Positions 16,491 through 24,411 of a stretch of DNA of 64,000 nucleotides are shown piece after piece. The notes under the pieces are model-generated. The model was not told the DNA's origin. It saw only the letters and a list, made by a program, of their open reading frames with translations, and did not search any database. Positions within the stretch are counted from its first letter, which is position 1, and every line of letters starts with the position of its first letter. The stretch comes from an uncultured Bacillota bacterium (GTDB taxonomy: Bacteria > Bacillota > Clostridia > Oscillospirales > Oscillospiraceae): positions 1-64,000 of the forward strand of contig CANEFX010000007.1 of the NCBI GenBank assembly GCA_947426945.1, read 5' to 3'. The translations under genes and the position numbers were made by a program.

Positions 16491-19400
16491 ATGAATAAAA
16501 AAATCGAATTAATGGACGGCAACCAAGCTGCCGCATACGTCTCCTACGCATTTACCGAAGTAGCCGGCATCTTCCCCATCACGCCCTCCTCTCCCATGGC
16601 AGAGCATGTAGACGAGTGGGCGGCCAACGGCAGGAAGAACCTGTTCGGCCAGCCTGTCCAGGTGGTGGAGATGCAGTCTGAAGGCGGCGCCGCCGGAACG
16701 GTCCACGGCGCGCTCCAGTCTGGCGCCCTGACCACCACCTACACAGCGTCTCAGGGTCTGTTACTGATGATCCCAAACATGTATAAGATTGCGGGAGAGA
16801 TGCTCCCCGGGGTATTCCATGTCTCAGCCCGTACTCTCTCCGCGCATGCCCTGTCCATCTTCGGCGACCACTCCGATGTGATGAGCGTGCGCAGCACCGG
16901 CTTCACTCTGCTGGCCTCCTCCTCTCCCCAGGAGGTGATGGACCTGGGTGCTGTCTCTCATCTGTCCGCCATCCACTGCCGGATGCCCGTCCTCCATTTC
17001 TTTGACGGCTTCCGCACCTCCCACGAGATCCAGAAGATCGAGGCTCTGGACTATGAGGAGCTGCGGCCTCTGGTGGACATGGACGCATTGAAGGCCTTCC
17101 GCAAGAACGCCTTAAACCCTGAGCATCCTGCCACCCGGGGTACCACTGTCAACCCGGACATCTTCTTCCAGTGTCGGGAGGCCTGCAACCAGAAGGTGGC
17201 GGCCATCCCCGCCGCCGTGGAGCAGTACATGGAAGCGATCAACAAACTCACCGGCCGCAATTACCACCTGTTTGATTACTACGGGGCGCCCGACGCTGAC
17301 CGGGTGATTGTCCTTATGGGCTCCGCCGCCGAAACTGCCAAGGAGACGGTGGACTACCTCACCGCCCAGGGTGAAAAGGTGGGCCTGGTGAATGTCCACC
17401 TGTACCGTCCCTTCTCCGCCGAGCACTTCCTCAAAGCCATCCCTGCCGCCTGCAGGAAGCTGGCTGTTCTGGACCGCACCAAGGAGCCCGGCGCCATGGG
17501 CGAGCCCCTGTATCAGGACGTGTGTGCCATCTATAAGAACAAGGACCTGCCGATGGAGATTGTCGGCGGCCGCTACGGTCTCAGCTCCAAGGACACCACC
17601 CCCGGCCAGATTCTGGCGGTGTACGAGAATTTGAAGCAGGACGTCCCCAAGCACGACTTTACCATCGGCATTGTGGACGACGTGACCTTCACCTCTCTGC
17701 CCATTGCCAAAGAAATCGAAACCGCCCCTGCCGGTCAAACCAGTGCTGAGTTTTGGGGCATGGGCTCTGACGGCACGGTGGGCGCCAACAAGAACTCCAT
17801 CAAGATCATCGGCCACGCTACCGACCTGTACTGCCAGGCCTACTTCGTCTATGACTCCAAAAAGTCCGGCGGCCTGACTCAATCCCATCTGCGCTTCGGC
17901 AAAGACCCCATCCGGTCCCCCTACCTGGTTACCAAGGCGGACTTCGTGGCCTGCCACACCCCCTCCTATGTTCATAAGTACGACATGGTGAAGAATTTGA
18001 AAGAGGGCGGCACCTTCCTGCTCAACTGCATCTGGGATATGGAGGGGCTGGAAAAGAACCTGCCCGCCTCCATGAAGCGGGCGCTGGCTCAGAAGCGGGT
18101 GAGATTCTACACCATCAACGCCACCGATATCGCTCGGAGCCTGGGGCTGGGCAACCGCACCAACACCATTCTCCAGGCGGCTTTCTTCAAGCTCACCGGC
18201 GTCGTCCCCATCGACCAGGCCATCACCGAGATGAAGGACGCCATCCATAAGACCTACTACAAGAAAAAGGGCCAGGCTGTGGTAGACATGAACAACGCCT
18301 CCATCGACCACGGCATCAACAAGCTGGTGGAGATCTCCATCCCCGACAGCTGGCTCACCGCTCAGGACACCCCTGTTCAGGACCGCGCCCCCGCCTTCAT
18401 TAAAGAGGTGGTGGAGGTAATGAACCGCCAGGAGGGCGACAGCCTGCCCGTTTCCGCAATGGTCAGGTACGGTCTGGAGGACGGCACCTGGCCCGCTGGC
18501 ACCTCTAAGTATGAGAAGCGCGGGGCCGCTGTGGAGGTTCCCGAGTGGAACATGACCGCATGTATCCAGTGCAACCAGTGTTCTCTGGTCTGCCCCCACG
18601 CCGCTATCCGTCCCGTCCTGCTGGACGAGGAGGAGGTCAAGGCTGCTCCTGTCGGCTTTGAGACTAAGACAGCTGTGGGTCAGGGACTGGGTAAGTACCA
18701 GTACCGGATACAGGTCTCTCCCTATGACTGCACCGGCTGCGGCAGCTGCGCCAACGTCTGCCCCGCCAAAGAAAAGGCCCTCATTATGAAGCCGCTGGAC
18801 AGCCAGCTGAAGGAGGCCCCCAACTGGACATACGCCGTGGAGGAGGCTACCATCAAAAAGGACGCTGTCAGCGACAAGTCGGTGAAGACCTCTCAGTTTG
18901 CCAAGCCATACTTCGAGTTCTCCGGGGCCTGCGCCGGCTGCGGCGAGACCCCCTACATCAAGCTGGTTACCCAGCTGTTCGGCGACCGGATGTATATCAC
19001 CAACGCCTCCGGCTGTTCCTCCGCTTACGGCGGCTCCACCCCCTCCTCCCCCTACTGCACCGACAAAAAGGGCTTCGGCCCCGCCTGGGCCATGTCCCTG
19101 TTTGAGGACAACGCCGAGTATGCCTACGGCTACCTACTGGGTCAGGACGCCGTCAAGCGCCAGCTGGTGGCCGCCGTGTCCGCGCTGGCTGAAAAAGGCG
19201 TCGCCAAAGAGGCCTGCGCCGCCTATCTGGAGAAGGGCAATGACACCGCTGCCTCCCGGGAGGTGAGCGACGCTCTGCTGGCCGCAATCGAGGGCGATAC
19301 CGGCGAGGAGGCCGCTTTTATCCGCCAGAATCAGGAGTTCCTGACCAAGAAGTCCGTTTGGGCCTTTGGAGGCGACGGCTGGGCCTATGATATCGGCTAT

Positions 19401-19997
19401 GGCGGCCTGGATCACGTGCTGGCCTCCGGCAAGGACATTAACATCCTGGTCATGGACACCGAAGTCTACTCCAACACCGGCGGGCAGTCCTCCAAGTCCA
19501 CTGCGGCAGGCGCTATTGCCAAGTTTGCCGCCGGCGGCAAGGAGACCAAGAAGAAGGACCTGGGCATGATGGCCATGAGCTACGGCTACGTCTATGTGGC
19601 CCAGGTTGCCATGGGGGCCGATCCCAGCCAGACCCTGAAGGCCATCCGGGAGGCCGAGGCCTACCCCGGCCCCTCCATCGTCATCGCCTACTGCCCTTGC
19701 ATTGAGCACGGTATGAAGTGCGGCATGGGACTGAGCCAGCTGGAGCAGAAGAAAGCGGTGGAAGCCGGTTACTGGCATCTGTACCGCTTCGACCCCCAGC
19801 GCAAGGCCGCCGGGGAGAATCCCTTCGTTCTGGATTCCAGGGAGCCCACCGGCGACTTCCAGAAGTTCCTGCTGGGCCAGAACCGCTACGCTTCCCTCAA
19901 GCTGTCTTTTCCTGAGAAGGCGGAGGAGTTGTACACCAAGGCAGCCCGGGACGCCCAGGAGCGGTTGGACGGCTACAAGGCCTTGGCCGGCAAGTAA
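16491..19997 (+). CDS. nifJ: Pyruvate:ferredoxin (flavodoxin) oxidoreductase
   Basis: The 1168-residue single-chain enzyme oxidises pyruvate and CoA to acetyl-CoA, CO2 and reduced ferredoxin. Domains in order are the pyrimidine-binding domain (GIFPITPSSPMAEH), domain II, the gamma-like domain (FWGMGSDGTVGANKNSIK), two 4Fe-4S motifs (CIQCNQCSLVCPH, CTGCGSCANVCP), and the TPP domain (CAGCGETPYIKLV, NASGCSSAYGGSTP, GGDGWAYDIG), then the C-terminal EVYSNTGGQSSKST. ATG 16491 follows CAGGAGAAC; the reading starting inside the symporter gene is rejected. Length and motifs are complete. In this cluster it may act on pyruvate, or on another 2-oxo acid made by the aminotransferase. GC content is higher than in the genes just upstream. 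Confidence 0.96.
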   Translation: MNKKIELMDGNQAAAYVSYAFTEVAGIFPITPSSPMAEHVDEWAANGRKNLFGQPVQVVEMQSEGGAAGTVHGALQSGALTTTYTASQGLLLMIPNMYKIAGEMLPGVFHVSARTLSAHALSIFGDHSDVMSVRSTGFTLLASSSPQEVMDLGAVSHLSAIHCRMPVLHFFDGFRTSHEIQKIEALDYEELRPLVDMDALKAFRKNALNPEHPATRGTTVNPDIFFQCREACNQKVAAIPAAVEQYMEAINKLTGRNYHLFDYYGAPDADRVIVLMGSAAETAKETVDYLTAQGEKVGLVNVHLYRPFSAEHFLKAIPAACRKLAVLDRTKEPGAMGEPLYQDVCAIYKNKDLPMEIVGGRYGLSSKDTTPGQILAVYENLKQDVPKHDFTIGIVDDVTFTSLPIAKEIETAPAGQTSAEFWGMGSDGTVGANKNSIKIIGHATDLYCQAYFVYDSKKSGGLTQSHLRFGKDPIRSPYLVTKADFVACHTPSYVHKYDMVKNLKEGGTFLLNCIWDMEGLEKNLPASMKRALAQKRVRFYTINATDIARSLGLGNRTNTILQAAFFKLTGVVPIDQAITEMKDAIHKTYYKKKGQAVVDMNNASIDHGINKLVEISIPDSWLTAQDTPVQDRAPAFIKEVVEVMNRQEGDSLPVSAMVRYGLEDGTWPAGTSKYEKRGAAVEVPEWNMTACIQCNQCSLVCPHAAIRPVLLDEEEVKAAPVGFETKTAVGQGLGKYQYRIQVSPYDCTGCGSCANVCPAKEKALIMKPLDSQLKEAPNWTYAVEEATIKKDAVSDKSVKTSQFAKPYFEFSGACAGCGETPYIKLVTQLFGDRMYITNASGCSSAYGGSTPSSPYCTDKKGFGPAWAMSLFEDNAEYAYGYLLGQDAVKRQLVAAVSALAEKGVAKEACAAYLEKGNDTAASREVSDALLAAIEGDTGEEAAFIRQNQEFLTKKSVWAFGGDGWAYDIGYGGLDHVLASGKDINILVMDTEVYSNTGGQSSKSTAAGAIAKFAAGGKETKKKDLGMMAMSYGYVYVAQVAMGADPSQTLKAIREAEAYPGPSIVIAYCPCIEHGMKCGMGLSQLEQKKAVEAGYWHLYRFDPQRKAAGENPFVLDSREPTGDFQKFLLGQNRYASLKLSFPEKAEELYTKAARDAQERLDGYKALAGK

Positions 19998-20053
19998 TTT
20001 TTCGCTCGTTGTCCACCCGCCATCCGGGATGGGCGAGGGCACGGAGCAAAAGG

Positions 20054-20077
20054 TCCCTCCCCCCTAGGGGGGAGGGA
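20054..20077. repeat. Perfect 24-base palindrome between nifJ and the dehydratase gene
   Basis: TCCCTCCCCCCT and its exact complement AGGGGGGAGGGA abut at 20065/20066. The palindrome lies 31 bases before the dehydratase start. There is no T-run, so it is not a standard terminator; it may be an mRNA processing site or part of a dispersed repeat. Flanking GGGATGGGCGAGGGC is also GC-rich. Confidence 0.6.
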
Positions 20078-20107
20078 TGAAAAACAAAATAACAGGGAGA
20101 AATCACA

Positions 20108-21601
20108 ATGGCACTGATGACCGCTAAGGAATATATCGACAGCCTGCGCAAGCTGAACACCCGGGTCTATATGTTTGGAGAGAAGATTGAAAACTGGGTG
20201 GATCACCCCATAATCCGGCCCTCCATCAACTGCGTGGCCATGACCTACGCTCTGGCACAGGACCCCCAGCACAAGGACATTATGACCGCCACCTCCAACC
20301 TCACCGGCCATACCATCAATCGCTTTGCCCACCTCCACCAGTCCGCCGACGACCTGGTGAAGAAGGTGAAGATGCAGCGTCTGCTGGGCCAGAAGACCGC
20401 CAGCTGCTTCCAGCGCTGCGTGGGCATGGACGCTTTTAACGCCGTCTACTCTACCACCTATGAGATCGACGAGAAGTACGGCACCAGGTACCATGAGAAC
20501 CTGAAGGACTTCCTCATTTATGTCCAGGACAACGATCTGGTGGTGGACGGGGCCATGACCGACCCCAAGGGAGACCGCTCCAAGGCCCCCCACGACCAGG
20601 CTGATCCGGATATGTTTGTCCACGTGGTGGAGCGCCGCTCTGACGGCATCGTGGTCTGCGGCGCCAAGGCCCATCAGACCGGCTCCATCAACTCCCACTG
20701 GCATATTTTCATGCCCACCATTGCCATGGGCGAGGCGGACAAGGATTGGGCTGTTTCCTTCGCCTGCCCCTCCGATGCGGAGGGCATGTACATGATCTAT
20801 GGCCGTCAGTCCTGCGATACCCGCAAGCTGGAGGAAGGCGGCTGCATCGACCAGGGTAATGCCAAATTCGGCGGCCAGGAGTCTCTGGTGGTGCTGGATC
20901 ATGTGTTTATCCCCAACGAGTGCATCTTCCTTAACGGCGAGTATGAATTTGCCGGGATGATGGTAGAGCGCTTCGCCGGTTACCACCGCCAGAGCTACGG
21001 CGGCTGCAAGGTAGGCGTAGGAGACGTGGTCATCGGGGCCGCCGCCCTGGCCGCCGAGTACAACGGCGTGGAGAAAGCCAGCCACATCAAGGATAAGCTC
21101 ATTGAGATGACCCACCTGAACGAAACGCTGTACTCCTGTGGCATCGCCTGCTCCTGCGAGGGCTGCCCCACCAAGGCGGGCAACTACCAGATCGATCTGC
21201 TGCTGGCCAACGTCTGCAAGCAGAACATCACCCGTTTCCCCTACGAGATCGTCCGTCTGGCCGAGGACATCGCCGGCGGTCTGATGGTCACCATGCCTTC
21301 CGAGAAGGACTTTACCTCCAATACTGTGGTGGGCCGCAACGGAGAAACCATCGGCGACATCTGCAACAAGTATTTCGCTGGCCGTGAGGGCGTCTCCACT
21401 GAGGACCGCCAGAAGGTCATGCGTTTCCTGGAGAATATCTGCCTGGGCGCCGCCGCCGTGGGCTACCGCACCGAGTCCCTTCACGGGGCCGGCTCCCCCC
21501 AGGCACAGCGGGTCATGATCGCTCGTCAGGGCAATATTCAGGGAAAGAAGGAACTGGCTAAGACTATCACAGGAATTCAGAGCAATATGGGATACCTGTG
21601 A
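20108..21601 (+). CDS. abfD: 4-hydroxybutyryl-CoA dehydratase/vinylacetyl-CoA isomerase
   Basis: The 497-residue protein is very close to the Clostridium aminobutyricum enzyme as I remember it, starting LMTAKEYIDSLRKLNTRVYM. This flavin and 4Fe-4S radical enzyme dehydrates 4-hydroxybutyryl-CoA to crotonyl-CoA. The cluster ligands are visible: two Cys in KTASCFQRCVGMD (about residues 100 and 104), and His and Cys in AGYHRQSYGGCKVG (about 293 and 300). ATG 20108 follows CAGGGAG. The usual partners, 4-hydroxybutyrate dehydrogenase and CoA-transferase, are not in the window, but the crotonyl-CoA it makes can be reduced by the butyryl-CoA dehydrogenase/Etf encoded at 59-62 kb. HpaB-type hydroxylases are the nearest alternative and lack the full ligand set. 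Confidence 0.95.
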   Translation: MALMTAKEYIDSLRKLNTRVYMFGEKIENWVDHPIIRPSINCVAMTYALAQDPQHKDIMTATSNLTGHTINRFAHLHQSADDLVKKVKMQRLLGQKTASCFQRCVGMDAFNAVYSTTYEIDEKYGTRYHENLKDFLIYVQDNDLVVDGAMTDPKGDRSKAPHDQADPDMFVHVVERRSDGIVVCGAKAHQTGSINSHWHIFMPTIAMGEADKDWAVSFACPSDAEGMYMIYGRQSCDTRKLEEGGCIDQGNAKFGGQESLVVLDHVFIPNECIFLNGEYEFAGMMVERFAGYHRQSYGGCKVGVGDVVIGAAALAAEYNGVEKASHIKDKLIEMTHLNETLYSCGIACSCEGCPTKAGNYQIDLLLANVCKQNITRFPYEIVRLAEDIAGGLMVTMPSEKDFTSNTVVGRNGETIGDICNKYFAGREGVSTEDRQKVMRFLENICLGAAAVGYRTESLHGAGSPQAQRVMIARQGNIQGKKELAKTITGIQSNMGYL

Positions 21602-21720
21602 AAAGTTTGATTTCTAGCAATCTTAGGATGTTTGTTTGCAATCTCTAGCCTAAATCTGATTATGCTAATTGTGGTAGCCTCTCATAGTATTTATGATTTA
21701 GCGATTTAAAGGATGATGAT

Positions 21721-22338
21721 ATGGAGATCAATAAATTGATAGAAGAGCTCCGTAACTTTTCTACTGCAGAGCTGTGTGACGGAATGTCCGAATTTCGTGT
21801 TCTAGACCCAACCATTAAGCGCAGAGTGACCAACTGTAAGATTGTTGGTCCCGCTTTCCCTGTGGAGATTCCGGCCGGTATCAGCGGCATTATCCCCAAT
21901 GCGCTGATGGAGCTGCAACCAGGCCAGGTGCTGGTTATCGCCGCCCAAGGATACTGTCAACAGGCCTGCTGGGGTGATTACAGAAGTTTCTGTGCGGCTA
22001 TGCAGAAGGTGGAGGGAGTGGTCATAGACGGCGCCTTCCGGGATGTGGAGGGTTGTGAGGAGATAGGTGTACCTATCTTTGCCCGAGATATTGTCCCCAA
22101 AGCGGACGGAAAAGATTGCTTAGGAAGTATCAATGTTTCAATCACTATTAGTGATGTCCAGATTAATTCCGGCGATATCATTGTGGGCGACGCAGATGGT
22201 GTGGTTGTGATTCGCCCGGAAGAGGCCGAGGCTATCATGGAACGCTCCCGTCAAAAATCTGCCCAAGAGGCCCTCGCTATCGAACAGATGAAAAGGACCA
22301 AACGAGTCCTGCCAAGAGCAAATCTGTTGGAGGCATAA
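21721..22338 (+). CDS. RraA-like aldolase/decarboxylase
   Basis: The 205-residue protein belongs to the RraA/4-hydroxy-4-methyl-2-oxoglutarate aldolase family: an early LSTAxLCDGM-like motif (FSTAELCDGMSEF), GPAFPVEI, VVIDGAFRDVEG containing the Arg-Asp pair that binds metal and oxo acid, and GDADGVVVIRPEEAEAI. Known members cleave 4-hydroxy-2-oxo diacids to pyruvate or decarboxylate oxaloacetate; RNase-E inhibition is a side role in E. coli. ATG 21721 follows AAAGGATGATG. Its place after PFOR suggests it feeds pyruvate into that enzyme. It abuts the prophage remnant, so it is the last gene of the catabolic island. The 119-base gap before it shows nothing notable. Confidence 0.85.
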   Translation: MEINKLIEELRNFSTAELCDGMSEFRVLDPTIKRRVTNCKIVGPAFPVEIPAGISGIIPNALMELQPGQVLVIAAQGYCQQACWGDYRSFCAAMQKVEGVVIDGAFRDVEGCEEIGVPIFARDIVPKADGKDCLGSINVSITISDVQINSGDIIVGDADGVVVIRPEEAEAIMERSRQKSAQEALAIEQMKRTKRVLPRANLLEA

Positions 22339-22374
22339 GCAGCTTGACCCATACGGAAAAATGCCCGGAAAAGG

Positions 22375-22683
22375 TTAGAGAGTACCAAAGTGGACGCTGT
22401 CCATAGTTTTCGCCGCTGCCCGCTGCGCCTGAGCCAGTTCCAACCGCAATCCCGAAGCCTCATCTTTGATCTCATTGAACTGCTTTGTAGCAGCCGCCAA
22501 CTCTTTTTGAGCCGCTTTCAACGCCGCGTTCAAAGGGGCCTTCTGTTTGCTCAGACTGACCAGAGCGTCCTCCAGCTCGTCCACATCCTTGTCAAACGCT
22601 TTTGTTACGGCTGACAGCTTTTTCATTACCTCAGAGTAACCGTCATCTGCGGTTATTTTGACTACAATCGACTCTCCCGGCAC
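22375..22683 (-). pseudogene. Phage tail tape-measure protein, N-terminal fragment
   Basis: About 102 residues read VVKITADDGYSEVMKKLSAV then a long coiled coil rich in Ala, Lys, Gln and Glu with heptad periodicity, as at the start of phage tape-measure proteins. It ends abruptly after SVHFGTL. Full-length proteins have many hundreds of residues, so this is truncated. GTG 22683 has a consensus AAGGAGGTGA site. It lies downstream of the tail chaperone gene, as in siphophage and myophage gene order. Its broken end faces the RraA gene. Confidence 0.6.
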
Positions 22684-22746
22684 GGGTTTCACCTCCTTGA
22701 CGTTTTGATTATTTTCTTTTATAATGAGGTAAAAAGGGGTGTGATT

Positions 22747-22935
22747 ATGAAAGGAATTATATTATATGGCACCGTCGTCTTTGTGCTCCTTTACCTTTAC
22801 CTTCACTCCAAGAACGGCAAACGGTGGTGGAATGAACTGGATACACAGACACAACAGCTTTTCAAAATATGGATAGGCTTCGCAATTGCCGCCTATGTTC
22901 TCGGGTTATTTACTATTATCGTTTTTCCCATGTAG
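22747..22935 (+). CDS. Small two-span membrane protein inside the prophage remnant
   Basis: The 62-residue protein has an N-terminal span (IILYGTVVFVLLYLYLH), a basic and polar loop (SKNGKRWWNELDTQTQQ) and a second span (WIGFAIAAYVLGLFTIIVF). ATG 22747 lies downstream of AAAAAGGGGTGTG. It is on the strand opposite to the surrounding tail genes and less GC-rich than they are, as expected of a phage moron or later insertion. No family is recognised. Confidence 0.55.
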   Translation: MKGIILYGTVVFVLLYLYLHSKNGKRWWNELDTQTQQLFKIWIGFAIAAYVLGLFTIIVFPM

Positions 22936-22976
22936 CCAATATAATCTTACGCCTATCTGACCGCCCCGCCGGGCGG

Positions 22977-23141
22977 TTATTTTTCTGCGCTCAGCTCGCA
23001 CTCATGGAGGGCCAGCGCCAAAGTCAGGTCCCGGCCGCCCTGTTCCAGCCCATAGTACATTTCTGGGGTCCAGTGGTGGCGGTGGAACAGGTAGAATACC
23101 AGGGCCAGCTCCGGGTCGCTGTCCTCCTCTAGGCGTTTTTT
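22977..23141 (-). CDS. Minus-one frameshift extension of the tail chaperone (gpGT-like)
   Basis: In the chaperone codons ATA AAA AAC GCC TAG, the in-phase heptamer A AAA AAC (23141-23135) is a classical minus-one slippery site. After slipping, translation avoids TAG and continues for about 53 residues, RLEEDSDPELALVFYLF, then HRHHWTPEMYYGLEQGG, ending LHECELSAEK at TAA 22979-22977. Helical composition and the WTPEMYYGL pattern are typical of the T domain of tail-chaperone fusions. Only a small share of ribosomes would make the fusion. This is a prediction from sequence. Confidence 0.65.
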   Translation of the reverse strand, partial: KKRLEEDSDPELALVFYLFHRHHWTPEMYYGLEQGGRDLTLALALHECELSAEK

Positions 23142-23524
23142 ATCTCTTCAATGGTCAGCCGCCGGTAGCCGCACAGCCGCTCCACCGCCCGGCTCAGGTC
23201 GGCGATCTCCCCGGGCAGCAGCATGGCCTTCACCATCTCCTTGGGGGTGGCTCCGCCGAAGCGGTCCCGCAGCTCCGGGGCCTTCAGGTCGGGCTCGGCG
23301 CACCCGGCCAGCAGGATGTCGATCTCCACGTCGTCGCTCCCGCTGGAGCGCAGCTTCTCCACCCTGCCGTAGGGCAGGCCCCGCAGGGTGAACGCCACCT
23401 CCTGGCCCAGCAGCTCGCTCAGCCGGCTCACCCGGTAGCGGGCGGTGGGCAGCTGCTTCTGAACATTGGGCAGCTCGGGCCGCAGCAGCAGCGCCAGCAG
23501 GTCGCTCTTTTTCTCGTCCATCAT
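23129..23524 (-). CDS. Phage tail assembly chaperone (XkdN/gpG-like)
   Basis: The protein of about 131 residues starts MMDEKKSDLLALLLRPELP and has the compact alpha/beta plan of XkdN-like tail chaperones (ARYRVSRLSELLGQEVAFTLRGL, then DVEIDILLAGCAEPDLK, FGGATPKEMVKAMLLPGEI, and LCGYRRLTIEEIKNA). AAGGAGGA precedes ATG 23524. It lies upstream of the tape-measure fragment, the canonical order. The last codons contain a slippery heptamer that opens an alternative C-terminus (see the next feature). The surrounding prophage is heavily deleted, so it is probably not making particles. Confidence 0.75.
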   Translation of the reverse strand: MMDEKKSDLLALLLRPELPNVQKQLPTARYRVSRLSELLGQEVAFTLRGLPYGRVEKLRSSGSDDVEIDILLAGCAEPDLKAPELRDRFGGATPKEMVKAMLLPGEIADLSRAVERLCGYRRLTIEEIKNA

Positions 23525-23600
23525 GATTCCTCCTTGTTTTCTTGTGGGGCCCGCCGCCCTCGGCGGGCCATTTCCAGGCTTGACCCGGCCCCGGGGCGCA

Positions 23601-23637
23601 AAAAATCCCCGTCTCGTCTGCTTGACAAAACGGGGAT
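23601..23637 (-). terminator. Terminator on the minus strand beyond the toxin gene
   Basis: ATCCCCGT and ACGGGGAT form a stem followed on the minus strand by TTTTTT. The stem overlaps the antitoxin promoter of the other strand. Just beyond, at 23548-23569, GGCCCGCCG and CGGCGGGCC make another hairpin before the chaperone gene. Confidence 0.55.
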
Positions 23638-23740
23638 GCATGGTATAATAAATACAGAAAGGGCGCTGCGACAAGCGGTTAGTCCGAATTGCGAATCAAA
23701 GAAATGACCGCTACCGGGCTAGGGGGGCGGTCATTTCCTT
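23622..23740 (+). ncRNA. Predicted antisense RNA antitoxin with consensus promoter
   Basis: TTGACA (23622-23627) and TATAAT (23644-23649), 16 bases apart, form a perfect-consensus promoter with no protein-coding gene behind it. Transcription would start near 23656 and run to the hairpin GAAATGACCGC...GCGGTCATTTC (23700-23736) followed by CTTTT. That RNA of about 80 bases is complementary to the 3' end of the toxin gene (stop at 23731-23733), the layout of type I antitoxin RNAs. The end points are inferred. Confidence 0.6.
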
Positions 23741-23817
23741 TTGAAGATCTGATAACACAGACCAACAATGCCAAGAATTACAAGCGAGTAAGCGAAAAGC
23801 TCCTCATATGTAACCAT
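23731..23817 (-). CDS. Type I holin-like membrane toxin, 28 residues
   Basis: ATG 23817, behind an AAAGGGGGG site, opens a 28-codon gene: MVTYEELFAYSLVILGIVG, then LCYQIFKRK. The MVTYE start, single hydrophobic helix and short basic tail match the putative holin-like toxin family (Hol_Tox, TxpA-like) of Firmicutes. It should insert in the cytoplasmic membrane and depolarise it. It has its own near-consensus promoter about 104 bases upstream and therefore a long leader, a usual place for translational control. The opposing antisense RNA overlaps its 3' end. Confidence 0.75.
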   Translation of the reverse strand: MVTYEELFAYSLVILGIVGLCYQIFKRK

Positions 23818-23920
23818 AGCAGTCCCCCCTTTCCGGGGGACAAGGCCCCCTTGATGGGGGACTAACCGCCTGCCTCTTGTGCAGCGCACCTTCCGTCCCG
23901 CCTGACCGGCGGGCGTTTTT

Positions 23921-23950
23921 ATTATAGCCCTATGCGCCGCGTTTTGTCAA
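23921..23950 (-). promoter_or_regulatory. Toxin promoter
   Basis: On the minus strand TTGACA (23950-23945) and TATAAT (23926-23921) are spaced by 18 bases. The leader that follows contains GCGCTGCACAAG and GGCGGTTAGTCC, which also occur, in the same order, in the 5' part of the opposing antitoxin RNA. Confidence 0.65.
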
Positions 23951-23984
23951 ATTCCGCCTGCGGGCGGTTTTTCATCCCCCGCAG

Positions 23985-24164
23985 GGCCAAGACTCCCCCT
24001 GTTAGGGGGAGCTGTCAGCGAAGCTGACTGAGGATTGCGTTCGGCGAAGTCGAACATACGAAGGAAACAAGTCCTGTAAAATCTTGTCTGCTTCGCACAT
24101 TTCGCCTGCGGCGAAATACAATCCCCACCCGGCTTGCGCCGGGAGCCCCTTTGCCTAAGGGGCC
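23985..24164. repeat. MITE-like palindromic element
   Basis: The 180-base stretch begins with the hairpin ACTCCCCCTGTTAGGGGGAG, followed by GCTGTCAGCGAAGCTGACTGAGGATTG in pieces, and ends with CCCGGCTTGCGCCGGG and CCCCTTTGCCTAAGGGG. Its interior has the hairpin TTTCGCCTGCGGCGAAA. GGCC is at both ends and there is no open reading frame. The piece CAATCCTCAGTCAGC with GCTGACAGCT recurs at 44.13 kb, so it is a dispersed family. Confidence 0.6.
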
Positions 24165-24181
24165 TTACGAGCCATGCCCCG

Positions 24182-24303
24182 TTAATTCATCCCGATCTCA
24201 TCCAGCAGCTCGAACCGGGCAAAGGGAAAGGAGGCCGTAATCTCTCCGACGGCGGCCCGCTGCCAGTCGGCCAAAGCGATATTTTGAAACCATGTAATTT
24301 AAG
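24182..24303 (-). pseudogene. C-terminal fragment of an unidentified protein
   Basis: A minus-strand frame reads NIALADWQRAAVGEITASF, then PFARFELLDEIGMN and a stop at 24182. It has protein-like composition but no start; the upstream part lies in a different frame. It may be another prophage remnant truncated by the neighbouring repeat. The remainder up to 24411 holds only the ferredoxin promoter region. Confidence 0.3.
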
Positions 24304-24411
24304 AACACCTGGTTCAGGTGCTTCAAACAAGAATTTGATTGCGTGATCTTATCACAGAAGGGGAACAGAATTTCCGGTATCATGAAAACAATCGATCAGG
24401 GAGGTTATGAT

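Noticed and set aside
17112-18599. Long antisense frame in nifJ
   Set aside because: It mirrors the PFOR coding frame; no motifs, no start site.
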